From the NCBI GenBank assembly GCA_903928915.1, contig CAIYSL010000125.1:1-64000 (forward strand): a stretch of DNA of 64,000 nucleotides. Reading direction: 5' to 3'. The notes under the pieces are model-generated. The model saw nothing but the letters and a program-made list of their open reading frames with translations, was not told the DNA's origin and ran no database searches. Each line of letters begins with the position of its first letter. Within the stretch, counting starts at the first letter, position 1. Positions 35,336 through 43,278 of the stretch are shown in pieces. The position numbers and the translations under genes were made by a program. Source of the DNA: an uncultured Syntrophobacterales bacterium (GTDB taxonomy: Bacteria > Desulfobacterota > Syntrophia > Syntrophales > UBA5619).

Positions 35336-37228
35336 ATGTTCGACGATGTGGATTCCGGATGGGAAAAGCGGGTGGTGCCGCCCGAGGAGTTCCTCTCCCG
35401 TATCGAGCCGGGGATGAGCATATTCCTCGGTACCGGCGTGGCGGAACCGCGGACGCTCGTAAACAAACTGATGAATTCTCCGCTGGGGAACCTCACCGAC
35501 CTCGAGTTGGTACAGATCGTCAGCCTGGGAGATGCCATCTCCTTCAACAATGCGGCCAACAGGAACAAATTCCGTCTCAAGACCTTCTTCTCCGGCTGGC
35601 TGGCGAGCGAGGCGATCACCTCCGGTTCGATCGACATGATCCCCTGCCGCTTCTCCCGCATCCCGAAGCTGGTCGAGTCGGGGGCGATCCGTGTGGACGT
35701 GGCGTTTGTCCAGATTACCCCCCCGGACAAGGCGGGGTATTCCAGCCTCGGCGTTGCCGTGGACGTGGCAAAGTACGCCATGGAACGGGCGTCGCTCGTC
35801 ATCGGCGAGGTTAATAACCTCGTTCCGCGGACGATGGGCAACACCTTCGTGCACCGGGATGCTTTCCACTACCTCGTCCGCGCCACGGAACCGCCGATCT
35901 ACTTCCCCCGCTGGCCCGCCGACGACGTCATCGACCGCGTCGCCGCCAACGTCGCCTCCGTCGTCGAAGACGGCAGCTGTATCGCCTTCTATTCCGGTTC
36001 GCTGTTCGAGGCCCTCGGCCGGCATCTGGCCCGGAAACGCAATCTTGGCATCCATACCTATTTTTTCACCGACGCCCTGATGGACCTGATCAAGTGCGGT
36101 GCGGTGACGAACCGGCGCAAACACCATTTTCGCGACAAGTCGCTCACCGCCTACGCCCAGGGGACCCCAGAGCTGATGCGGTGGCTGCACCGCAATCCGC
36201 TGATCGAATTCCAGGGGATCGATGTCGTCGCCGACCACCAGCGGATCAGCCTCAATGAACGGATGATCGCCATTCTCCCCGCCCGCAAGGTTGACCTGAC
36301 GGGCGGCATCGCCCTCCATACGGGCAAGGGGAACGTGACCCCCGCCCCGGGGCAGGCACAGGATTTCTTCTCCGGCGCCGAACATGCCCGCGGCGGGAGG
36401 ACGATATTCGCACTGCCGAGCAGAAACCTCAACAGGGAGTCGAACATCCTGCTCTCCGTGGCGGATTTCCCGAATCAGTTCACCAACCGCGAGTCCCTCG
36501 ACCTGATCGTCACGGAATACGGCATCGCCTCGATGATCGGCCGCACCGTGCGCGAACGCGCCCAGGCGCTGATCGATGTCGCCCATCCCGACCACCGGCC
36601 GGGTCTGATCGACGCCGCGAAAAAGGCGAACATCCTGTATGCGGACCAGATGTACCTTTCCGATTCGGGCGGCCTCTACCCGGATACGATCACCCAGACG
36701 CACACCTTTTCAGGGAAGCTTCGCGTCCGATTCCGTGCCATCAAGCCGTCGGACGAAGAGGGGATGCGGAAGCTCTTCTACCGTTTTTCCGACCAGGCGG
36801 TCTACTATCGGTACTTCAGCCCGATCAAGGCGATGCCGCACAGGAAGATGCAGACCTACGTCAACGTAGACTACCGGCGGGTCATGTCGATCGTCGGAAC
36901 GATCGAGCGGGTGGGAGCGGAAGAGATCATCGCGGAAGGACGGTACGTTCGGCACCAGGACAGCTCCCTGGCCGACGTTGCCTTTGTCGTCGACGAAAAA
37001 TACCAGGGCCGGGGGATAGCCTCGTTTCTGTTCGGTCTGCTGATCCGGGTCGCCCGCGAGCAGGAAATCTCCGGTTTTACCGCCGATGTGATCGCCGAGA
37101 ACAAGGCTATGCTCCGGGTGTTCGAAAAGGCGCCGTTCCCGATCCGCGCGGTGCTGGAGTCGGGGATCTATACGCTTACCATCCCGCTCGTGGAGTGCGA
37201 TAACCGGCCGGTCCCGCAGGGTAGCTGA
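35336..37228 (+). CDS. acetyl-CoA hydrolase/transferase-like domain fused to GNAT, catalytic Glu replaced
   Basis: A 630-residue fusion: an acetyl-CoA hydrolase/CoA-transferase module (about 1-455) and a C-terminal GNAT acetyltransferase domain (about 470-620; AcCoA loop YQGRGIA). It is a paralogue of the protein at 43279. In the intact family the catalytic Glu lies in GIHTE; here the same place reads GIHTYFFTD, with Tyr at residue 242, and the usual GYGG substrate loop reads FYSG. The transferase half is therefore probably inactive or has a new role, while the GNAT half looks intact. The ATG at 35336 follows AGGGGA. A role in CoA-ester sensing or protein acetylation is inference. Confidence 0.82.
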   Translation: MFDDVDSGWEKRVVPPEEFLSRIEPGMSIFLGTGVAEPRTLVNKLMNSPLGNLTDLELVQIVSLGDAISFNNAANRNKFRLKTFFSGWLASEAITSGSIDMIPCRFSRIPKLVESGAIRVDVAFVQITPPDKAGYSSLGVAVDVAKYAMERASLVIGEVNNLVPRTMGNTFVHRDAFHYLVRATEPPIYFPRWPADDVIDRVAANVASVVEDGSCIAFYSGSLFEALGRHLARKRNLGIHTYFFTDALMDLIKCGAVTNRRKHHFRDKSLTAYAQGTPELMRWLHRNPLIEFQGIDVVADHQRISLNERMIAILPARKVDLTGGIALHTGKGNVTPAPGQAQDFFSGAEHARGGRTIFALPSRNLNRESNILLSVADFPNQFTNRESLDLIVTEYGIASMIGRTVRERAQALIDVAHPDHRPGLIDAAKKANILYADQMYLSDSGGLYPDTITQTHTFSGKLRVRFRAIKPSDEEGMRKLFYRFSDQAVYYRYFSPIKAMPHRKMQTYVNVDYRRVMSIVGTIERVGAEEIIAEGRYVRHQDSSLADVAFVVDEKYQGRGIASFLFGLLIRVAREQEISGFTADVIAENKAMLRVFEKAPFPIRAVLESGIYTLTIPLVECDNRPVPQGS

Positions 37229-37386
37229 GGGATGGGCAGAAGTTCGCGATCGTCTCCCCCGCCCTGCACCCGGTCCGCTGACCGGGCTGTTCCCGCCTAC
37301 CCAAATCCCGGTTGAATTCTCGGGTACGACATGTTAGAAGTCCCTACGTATTGCCGTCCGTCTTCAACGCCGCTCGGGGGGAGAAC

Positions 37387-39096
37387 ATGAAGATCCTGTC
37401 TCAATGGCTCGCATGCCTTTATTGTCTGGTCGTCGTTGTGCCCGCTTCGTGGGCGCTGGGTGAAAAAAGGGTGGCCGTGCTTCCCTTCACGGTCCACAGC
37501 GCGGAAAACATCGAGTACATCCGGCAGGGAATCACGGATATGCTCTCCTCCCGAATCTCCGTGAGCGATAAGATCGAGGTCGTCAACCGGGATGCCGTCC
37601 AGGCTGCCCTGAAGGAGACGGGCGCCCGGGAACTTACCCTGGTCGATGTGTACGCCCTGGGCAAGAAGCTGAACGCCGACTTCGTGGTGTGGGGAAGCAT
37701 CACGAAAATCGGCAACAGCCTGAGCATCGACGGCAGATTGGTCGATGTTGCCGCGTACAAGGCCGCAGTTTCGGTCACCGCCCAGTCTCCGGGCATGGAC
37801 GAGGTCATTCCGCGGATCACCGAATTCGCCCAGAAGATCGAAAACCACATCCTCGGGGTATCTCCCGCCGCAGCCGGGAAACCCTCGCGGGATACGCAGC
37901 CGCTCATCGTTTCCCGGCCGCCGCCCGACGCCTCTCCTGCACGCGAAACGGAGATCATCTCCGGGATGCGGGGTTCGAAGAAGGGGACCTTCACCTCCGC
38001 GGTGAACCCCGATTTCATCAATGCCGCGCAGCCCATGGACAGCAGGACCTTCTGGAAGAGCCAGGAATTCCCGACCGAATTCAGAGGCATGGATATCGGA
38101 GACGTCAACGGCGACGGCCTGAACGAGACGGTCGTCATCGACGTCAACAGCGTTTCCATCTACCAGAAGACCGGGAATCAGTTTCGGCTGCTTCATAAGC
38201 TGCCCGGCAAGTCATACAGCAATTTCATCGCCGTTGACGTTGCGGACATCAACCAGAACGGCGTGAAGGAGATCTTCGTTTCCAGCTATTCCGGCCGGGT
38301 CGTCGACTCCTTCGTGATCGAATTCCGCGACGGGAAGTTCGTTACGATCGCCTCCGACCTCCGCTGGTTCCTGCGGGTGATCAACGATGCCACGGGAGTC
38401 CCTCTGCTGCTGGGGCAGCGCATGGGGATCGACAGCCCCTTCGAGACCCCGATCACGGAGATCCAGTGGCGGGAAGGAGAATACCGGGAAGGGAAGCGGC
38501 AACGGATACCGGAGGGTCTGTCCCTGTACGGCCTTACCCTGGACCGGCTAGGAACCACCGGGCCCGAGAAGATCATCACCCTCAACCAGGACGATTATCT
38601 GTGCATCTACGATCAGACCGACAAGCCCCTTTCCCGGGTGGCCGTGTTCGGCGGGAGCGACGAGCTGCGGTGGAAGAGCGACGAAGTTTTCGGCGGCAGC
38701 AACATCTCCATCGACCCCCTGAGCGGAAGTTCGCGGACTATTATGGAGAATGAGCCTGAAATCGCCTACATCAACCTCCGCATCATAACCTTCGATACGA
38801 ACAAGGACGGAAAGCGAGAGGTCGTCATAGTCAAGAATTCCTCTCCCGCGGGGCGCACCTTCCAGCGGATCAAACTGTTCACCTCCGCCGAGGTGTTCAA
38901 CCTGGAATGGGACGGCATGGGACTGGTGGAAAATTGGCGGACGAAGAAGATCTCCGGGTACGTCGCGGACTACCAGTTCAAGGATATCGACAACGACGGG
39001 GAGAACGACATCGTTCTGGCGCTGGTCCTGTCGACGGGAATGTCGGTGAAGGGCCGGAGCGTCATCGTTTCGTACCGGTTGAAAGGCCAGCAATAG
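37387..39096 (+). CDS. secreted TolB-N/CsgG-like plus FG-GAP (VCBS-like) repeat protein
   Basis: A 569-residue exported protein of unknown function. A signal peptide ends near residue 22 (VVVVPASWALG). Residues about 25-155 look like the TolB N-terminal/CsgG-type fold (VAVLPFTVHSAENIEYIRQGITDMLSSRI, ADFVVWGSITKIG). From about 230 on there are beta-propeller FG-GAP-type repeats with calcium-binding loops: GDVNGDGLNE, ADINQNGVKE, FDTNKDGKRE, KDIDNDGEND. No lipobox or membrane anchor is visible. GGGGGAG precedes the ATG. It stands alone between the fusion gene and tRNA-Met, and could be a periplasmic or surface scaffold. Confidence 0.8.
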   Translation: MKILSQWLACLYCLVVVVPASWALGEKRVAVLPFTVHSAENIEYIRQGITDMLSSRISVSDKIEVVNRDAVQAALKETGARELTLVDVYALGKKLNADFVVWGSITKIGNSLSIDGRLVDVAAYKAAVSVTAQSPGMDEVIPRITEFAQKIENHILGVSPAAAGKPSRDTQPLIVSRPPPDASPARETEIISGMRGSKKGTFTSAVNPDFINAAQPMDSRTFWKSQEFPTEFRGMDIGDVNGDGLNETVVIDVNSVSIYQKTGNQFRLLHKLPGKSYSNFIAVDVADINQNGVKEIFVSSYSGRVVDSFVIEFRDGKFVTIASDLRWFLRVINDATGVPLLLGQRMGIDSPFETPITEIQWREGEYREGKRQRIPEGLSLYGLTLDRLGTTGPEKIITLNQDDYLCIYDQTDKPLSRVAVFGGSDELRWKSDEVFGGSNISIDPLSGSSRTIMENEPEIAYINLRIITFDTNKDGKREVVIVKNSSPAGRTFQRIKLFTSAEVFNLEWDGMGLVENWRTKKISGYVADYQFKDIDNDGENDIVLALVLSTGMSVKGRSVIVSYRLKGQQ

Positions 39097-39117
39097 CGCA
39101 GCAGACAACAGAAAGGG

Positions 39118-39144
39118 TTGACAATTGTCCGCGGCTGGTATAAT
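39118..39144 (+). promoter_or_regulatory. promoter of tRNA-Met
   Basis: Perfect TTGACA (39118-39123) and perfect TATAAT (39139-39144) with TGG before the -10 (extended -10). The spacer is only 15 bases. Transcription would start about 80 bases before the tRNA, giving a leader to be trimmed by RNase P. Confidence 0.65.
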
Positions 39145-39230
39145 GAACATGCGCTGAACAACTCTCCAGGGGCTGCCGCGAACGACGCACGGCGCATGCC
39201 GGCGGTGGAACGGGAGCCCTGAAAGACGCT

Positions 39231-39307
39231 GGCGGTGTAGCTCAGCCGGTTAGAGCATACGGCTCATATCCGTAGTGTCCGGGGTTCAATTCCCTGCACC
39301 GCCACCA
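39231..39307 (+). tRNA. tRNA-Met (anticodon CAT)
   Basis: A 77-base cloverleaf with acceptor GGCGGTG/CACCGCC, D arm GCTC-AGCCGGTTA-GAGC, anticodon stem TACGG/CCGTA with loop CTCATAT and anticodon CAT at 39265-39267, T arm with GTTCAAT, and an encoded CCA. The first pair is G-C, so it is not initiator tRNA-Met. Elongator Met is most likely; tRNA-Ile2 (lysidine-modified CAT) cannot be excluded by eye. Confidence 0.93.
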
Positions 39308-39319
39308 ATAAACCGCAGA

Positions 39320-39344
39320 AGCCCGGTGTTGTGCCGGGCTTTTG
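39320..39344 (+). terminator. rho-independent terminator after tRNA-Met
   Basis: AGCCCGG (39320-39326) pairs perfectly with CCGGGCT (39334-39340) over a seven-base loop and runs into TTTTG. It follows the tRNA CCA by 12 bases and precedes the hydrolase gene, which therefore needs its own promoter or read-through. Confidence 0.8.
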
Positions 39345-39366
39345 TGCATCTCCCGGTGAGACAGGC

Positions 39367-40344
39367 ATGGAGGAACGGTTCACCCCTGCCCCCTGGGCCA
39401 GCAGCGCGCATCTCCAGACGATGTTCGGCAGTCTGTCGCTGCGCACCTGGGGGAGAAACGAGATGGTCGCAGCCTCCCGGGAGGTGATCCTCGACGCGGG
39501 CGAAGGGGTGCGGCTCCTGGGCAGCCATTCCCCGCAGCAGGGACGGCGATCGAACGGCCTGATCGTCCTGCTCCACGGGTGGGAGGGCAGCATCGATTCC
39601 ACCTACATGCTGTCCACGGGGCGTTTCTTCTATCGCCTGGGGTACGATGTCTTCCGTCTGAACCTGCGCGACCATGGCCGCAGTCATCAGTTGAATCCAG
39701 GGCTGTTTCACGGCGCCCTGACCGAGGAGACCTCGCGCGCGGTGCTGAACGTCTGCCGGTGGTTCTCCGCGGGGCCCCGGCATCTGGTCGGGTTTTCCCT
39801 GGGGGGAAACTTCGCCCTCCGGATCGCCCTGCGGTCGGAGGCCGCAGAGGGTTCGCTGCTGGCCGGGGTGTTCTGCATCAGCCCGCCGCTGGACCCCCAT
39901 AAGGCAACTGTGGCGATCGATTCGGGGTTTGCGCCCTACCGCCGGTACTTTCTCGCCAAATGGAAGCGCTCCCTGAAAACAAAGCAGCGGCATTTCCCGG
40001 ACCTGTACAACTTCGACGCCATCTTGCACCACGGAACCTGCATGGGTCTCACCGAGGCGATCATGCCCTACTACCCTCAGCTCGGCGATTACCGCTCCTA
40101 CTTCCGGCAGTACACCCTGACCGGCGACGTGCTTGCGCAGTTGAAGATTCCGGCCACCATCTTCATGGCCGCGGACGACCCCGTCGTCGACGCCGACGAT
40201 TTCCGAGGCCTGCCGCAAACCCCGCTACTTACCCTTTCCCTCCAGCGGTACGGAGGACACTGTGGCTTTCTCGACCCGTTTCCGCTGGGGTGCTGGTATG
40301 AGCGGCGCATCGCCCGTCTGATCCAGCCTCCCAGCCAGGCGTGA
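39367..40344 (+). CDS. YheT-type alpha/beta hydrolase
   Basis: A 325-residue alpha/beta-hydrolase of the YheT/UPF0017 group. The N-terminal SSAHLQTMFGSL corresponds to the NPHLQT motif of that family; the oxyanion region is VLLHGWEGS, the nucleophile Ser is in GFSLGGNFAL, the acid in ADDPVVD and the His in RYGGHCGFL. No signal peptide. Substrate is unknown; family members are esterase-like. The ATG at 39367 has only a weak GGTGAGA upstream. The stop overlaps the start of the Nudix gene. Confidence 0.83.
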   Translation: MEERFTPAPWASSAHLQTMFGSLSLRTWGRNEMVAASREVILDAGEGVRLLGSHSPQQGRRSNGLIVLLHGWEGSIDSTYMLSTGRFFYRLGYDVFRLNLRDHGRSHQLNPGLFHGALTEETSRAVLNVCRWFSAGPRHLVGFSLGGNFALRIALRSEAAEGSLLAGVFCISPPLDPHKATVAIDSGFAPYRRYFLAKWKRSLKTKQRHFPDLYNFDAILHHGTCMGLTEAIMPYYPQLGDYRSYFRQYTLTGDVLAQLKIPATIFMAADDPVVDADDFRGLPQTPLLTLSLQRYGGHCGFLDPFPLGCWYERRIARLIQPPSQA

Positions 40345-41222
40345 GTGCAATGGACGCCGCAGCGGCCCTCTTCTTTCGTAAGGACGAATTCCTGGCACGG
40401 GTAACCGATCGCCTCGGAGGCTACCCTTCCGATTTCCCTCAGGAGGTCTGCCGGATAGCCGCAGCGCGGCAAACGGCATCCCCACAGCGGGCAGCGGCGG
40501 TGCTGCTCCCGCTCCTGTTCCGGCCAGCGGGTGACGCGGCCAGCACCGCCCCCGGTGAATTCGTCTGCCGGCTCATCAAGCGATCCTCCTTTGTTACCCA
40601 ACCAGGAGACCTGAGCTGTCCGGGAGGCATGGTTCACCCCCTTCTCGATCGGCTGCTGAGCCTGCTGGCGCTCCACGGTCCCGTACCGGTTCTCCGCGGC
40701 AGGGCGCGCCTGCACGCGCTCGAACGGGGAAGCGCCTCCCTGCGGATCACCACCCTGTTTCTGGCCACGGCGCTTCGCGAGACCTGGGAAGAGATCGGCA
40801 TGACCCCCTGGCGCGTCGAGCTCCTCGGCCCGCTTCCGACGTACAGCCTGGCCCGTTTTCGCAGGACGATCTTTCCGTTAGCGGGTTTCGTCGAGGATCC
40901 CGGCCGCCCCCGTCTGAACCGTGAGGTGGAGCGCATCGTGGAAATCCCGCTGGCTAGTTTCTACCAGGAGCGGCGCATCGGCTGCCTCACTCTCTCGGTG
41001 CCGGATTCGGGCAGTGCCGGCGGTTTGCTTCCGCTACGGTACCCGTGCCTGATCCACCGGACGCCCGAGGGAGGCGAAGAGGTTCTCTGGGGAGCAACCT
41101 TCCATATCCTGACCCGGTTCCTCGCCATCGTGCTGGACTATCGGCTCCCGGACTGGATCAGCGGGCCGGTCGTTGAACGGCAGCTCCGTTCCGACTACCA
41201 TGCCGAGCGTTCCCGCCGGTGA
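40341..41222 (+). CDS. Nudix hydrolase, CoA-diphosphatase-like, with interrupted Nudix box
   Basis: A 293-residue Nudix protein resembling the CoA diphosphatases (NudL). The GG of the box is at 95-96 (LSCPGGMVHP) and the catalytic RETWEEIGM at 146-154. About 49 residues separate them, where canonical boxes have about 13-14, so a helical, Leu/Arg-rich insert of roughly 35 residues splits the box. The catalytic REXXEEXG is intact, so activity is still possible. It starts with GTG (or ATG three codons later) overlapping the hydrolase stop. Confidence 0.8.
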   Translation: MSAMDAAAALFFRKDEFLARVTDRLGGYPSDFPQEVCRIAAARQTASPQRAAAVLLPLLFRPAGDAASTAPGEFVCRLIKRSSFVTQPGDLSCPGGMVHPLLDRLLSLLALHGPVPVLRGRARLHALERGSASLRITTLFLATALRETWEEIGMTPWRVELLGPLPTYSLARFRRTIFPLAGFVEDPGRPRLNREVERIVEIPLASFYQERRIGCLTLSVPDSGSAGGLLPLRYPCLIHRTPEGGEEVLWGATFHILTRFLAIVLDYRLPDWISGPVVERQLRSDYHAERSRR

Positions 41223-41242
41223 GCGGAACGGTCGGTTTTATC

Positions 41243-41270
41243 TTGACAGGACGTAGGCCGACCGGATAGC
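41243..41270 (+). promoter_or_regulatory. possible promoter of the aminotransferase/HAD pair
   Basis: TTGACA at 41243-41248 and GATAGC at 41265-41270 with a 16-base spacer, 28 bases before the aminotransferase ATG. The -10 is weak. Confidence 0.4.
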
Positions 41271-41298
41271 GTCTCGGCAAGTGCAGGGAGGGTGAACC

Positions 41299-42477
41299 AT
41301 GGAGCGAGACAGCGACGCGCGTCAGACGACGCTCACAAAACGAGCTCTCGAAATTCCCGCGTTCATCGTCATGGACGTCCTGGAGGCGGCCCAGGAGATG
41401 GAGCGCTCGGGAGAGGACATCGTCCACCTCGAGGTGGGAGAGCCGGATTTCGACACGCCGGAATGTATCAAGGAAGGGTGTATCCGCGCCTTGCGCGCCG
41501 GGAAGACCCACTATACGCACAGTCTCGGCCTCCTCGAACTCAGAGAGGCAATCTGCGCGCACTACCAGGAGCGGTACGGCGTTACCGTTTCCCCCGATCA
41601 GGTCCTCGTCACCTCGGGCACCTCGCCGGCCATGATGAGTCTGTTCGCCACACTCCTCGAAAAAGACTCGGAAGTCATCATTTCCGATCCCCATTACGCC
41701 TGCTACCCGAACTTCATCAGGTTTTTCGAAGGCACACCGGTATGCGTACCCGTCGCAGAATGCGACGGTTTTCAGTACACGCCCGCAGCGATCCGGGAGA
41801 AGATCACCGCCCGTACGCGGGCGATCCTGATCAATTCGCCGTCCAACCCCACCGGCAACCTGCTGAGCAGCCGGCGGATGGCAGAGATCGCCGGCTTCGG
41901 GGTGCCGGTCATCTCCGACGAGATCTACCACGGCCTTGTCTACGAGGACCGGGAGCACAGCATCCTGGAATTTACCGACAATGCCTTCGTGCTGAACGGC
42001 TTTTCCAAGGCCTACGCCATGACCGGCTGGCGCCTCGGGTACCTGATCGCCCCGCGTCCCTTCATCCGGCCGCTGCAGAAGATCCAGCAGAACCTGTTCA
42101 TCTCGCCCAACGCCTTCGTCCAGTGGGCCGGGGTCTCGGCGCTTCGCGAAGCCGCGGCAGACGTGGCCCGCATGCGGTCGATCTACAACGACCGCCGGGT
42201 ATACATGCTCCGCCGCCTGCGGGAGCTGGGGCTGGGGATCTGCGTCGAGCCGACCGGCGCCTTCTACGTCCTGGCCAATATCCGTTCCTTCTCGTCGGAC
42301 TCCTATCGCACGGCCTTCGATATCCTGAAGAAGGCGCGGGTGGGCTGCGCTCCGGGCATCGATTTCGGCGAGAATTGCGAAGGGTACCTGCGGTTCTCCT
42401 ACGCCAATTCCCGGGAGAACATCGAGAAAGGGATGGATCGGCTCGCCCACTACCTGCGGGAGCTCCGGGGGGCATGA
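41299..42477 (+). CDS. class I/II pyridoxal-phosphate aminotransferase
   Basis: A 392-residue fold-type I aminotransferase of the aspartate aminotransferase family I-gamma. Motifs: VGEPDFDTP, YTHSLGLLELREAI, VTSGTSPAMM, INSPSNPTGNLLS, VISDEIYHGLVY and the PLP-Lys block NGFSKAYAMTGWRLGY; the substrate-carboxylate Arg is in YLRFSYANS. GCAGGGAGGG lies before the ATG. The substrate is unclear; aromatic or branched amino acids are as likely as aspartate. The ATGA overlap with a HAD phosphatase gene suggests the two proteins work in one pathway. Confidence 0.88.
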   Translation: MERDSDARQTTLTKRALEIPAFIVMDVLEAAQEMERSGEDIVHLEVGEPDFDTPECIKEGCIRALRAGKTHYTHSLGLLELREAICAHYQERYGVTVSPDQVLVTSGTSPAMMSLFATLLEKDSEVIISDPHYACYPNFIRFFEGTPVCVPVAECDGFQYTPAAIREKITARTRAILINSPSNPTGNLLSSRRMAEIAGFGVPVISDEIYHGLVYEDREHSILEFTDNAFVLNGFSKAYAMTGWRLGYLIAPRPFIRPLQKIQQNLFISPNAFVQWAGVSALREAAADVARMRSIYNDRRVYMLRRLRELGLGICVEPTGAFYVLANIRSFSSDSYRTAFDILKKARVGCAPGIDFGENCEGYLRFSYANSRENIEKGMDRLAHYLRELRGA

Positions 42478-43151
42478 GCGCCGGGGAAACGGCTCCCGCC
42501 GGCGGATTCCGGGCGATCGTATTCGATTTCGACGGGACCCTCGCCCGGCTGACGATCGATTTTACCGCCATGCGCACCGCCGCGCAGGGTCTGATCGCGC
42601 GCTACCCCATCCCGACTGACGGGCTGATGCAGTACCATATCCTGGAGATGATCGCGGAAGCGAGGAACCGTATCGCGCAGCGCGACCCCGCTGCGGCCGC
42701 CGATTTTTTCCGGTCGGCCCACGCCCTGATCGCCGCTATCGAGATGGAGGCGGCCCTCCGGGGATCCCTCTTTGCCGGTACCGAGGAACTGCTTCTGGAG
42801 CTGGCGCGGCGCGGCATCGGGACCGGGATCGTGACGCGCAACTGCCGGGCGGCTGTCGTCACCACATTCCCCGCCATCGACCGCTACTGCCGGATCGTGC
42901 TCACCCGCGACGACACGGAGCGGATAAAACCCCATCCCGCGCACCTGCTCGCGGCCCTGCGGGCCCTGGGATCATCCGCGGCAGATGCGGCCATGGTGGG
43001 CGATCATCCCCTGGACATCCGGCTCGGGAGAGATGCCGGCAGCTTCACGGTCGGCGTTCTTACGGGCCACTCGACCCGGGAAGCGCTCGCCGCCGCCGGT
43101 GCCGATCTGGTCCTTCCCGATGCCGCCTCCCTCCTGAACGCCATCCCCTGA
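42474..43151 (+). CDS. HAD-superfamily phosphatase (phosphoglycolate-phosphatase-like)
   Basis: A 225-residue HAD hydrolase. Motif I is VFDFDGTLA with nucleophile Asp18 and Asp20, motif II is GIVTRNC, motif III is the Lys of RIKPHPAH, and motif IV is MVGDHPLDI. The cap between motifs I and II is helical (about 28-95), the C1 type of the Gph group. The ATG overlaps the aminotransferase stop. The substrate may be phosphoglycolate or another small phosphate ester. Confidence 0.86.
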   Translation: MSAGETAPAGGFRAIVFDFDGTLARLTIDFTAMRTAAQGLIARYPIPTDGLMQYHILEMIAEARNRIAQRDPAAAADFFRSAHALIAAIEMEAALRGSLFAGTEELLLELARRGIGTGIVTRNCRAAVVTTFPAIDRYCRIVLTRDDTERIKPHPAHLLAALRALGSSAADAAMVGDHPLDIRLGRDAGSFTVGVLTGHSTREALAAAGADLVLPDAASLLNAIP

Positions 43152-43191
43152 CAACCGCGCCGGCTCGGGGCCGGAAAGCAGCATTCTCTTC

Positions 43192-43220
43192 TTGACAGCA
43201 AAAGGGCAAAGTGGTTAATA
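43192..43220 (+). promoter_or_regulatory. promoter of the transferase/GNAT operon
   Basis: Consensus TTGACA (43192-43197), 17-base spacer and TTAATA (43215-43220). Transcription would begin near 43227, four bases before the first in-frame ATG (43231), which favours translation from the ATG at 43279. Confidence 0.6.
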
Positions 43221-43278
43221 GAGCTGAGCTATGAGTGCGATTCTCCCTGCGTCCGGAGCGCGTGCTGAGGGTTCCCTG

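Noticed and set aside
39231..39360. tRNA-Met as an integration site for a mobile element
   Set aside because: No integrase, no repeat of the tRNA 3' end and no change of gene content follow it.
41292..42473. Plus-strand frame ahead of the HAD phosphatase
   Set aside because: It is an alternate-frame shadow of the aminotransferase; the HAD gene starts at the ATGA overlap at 42474.
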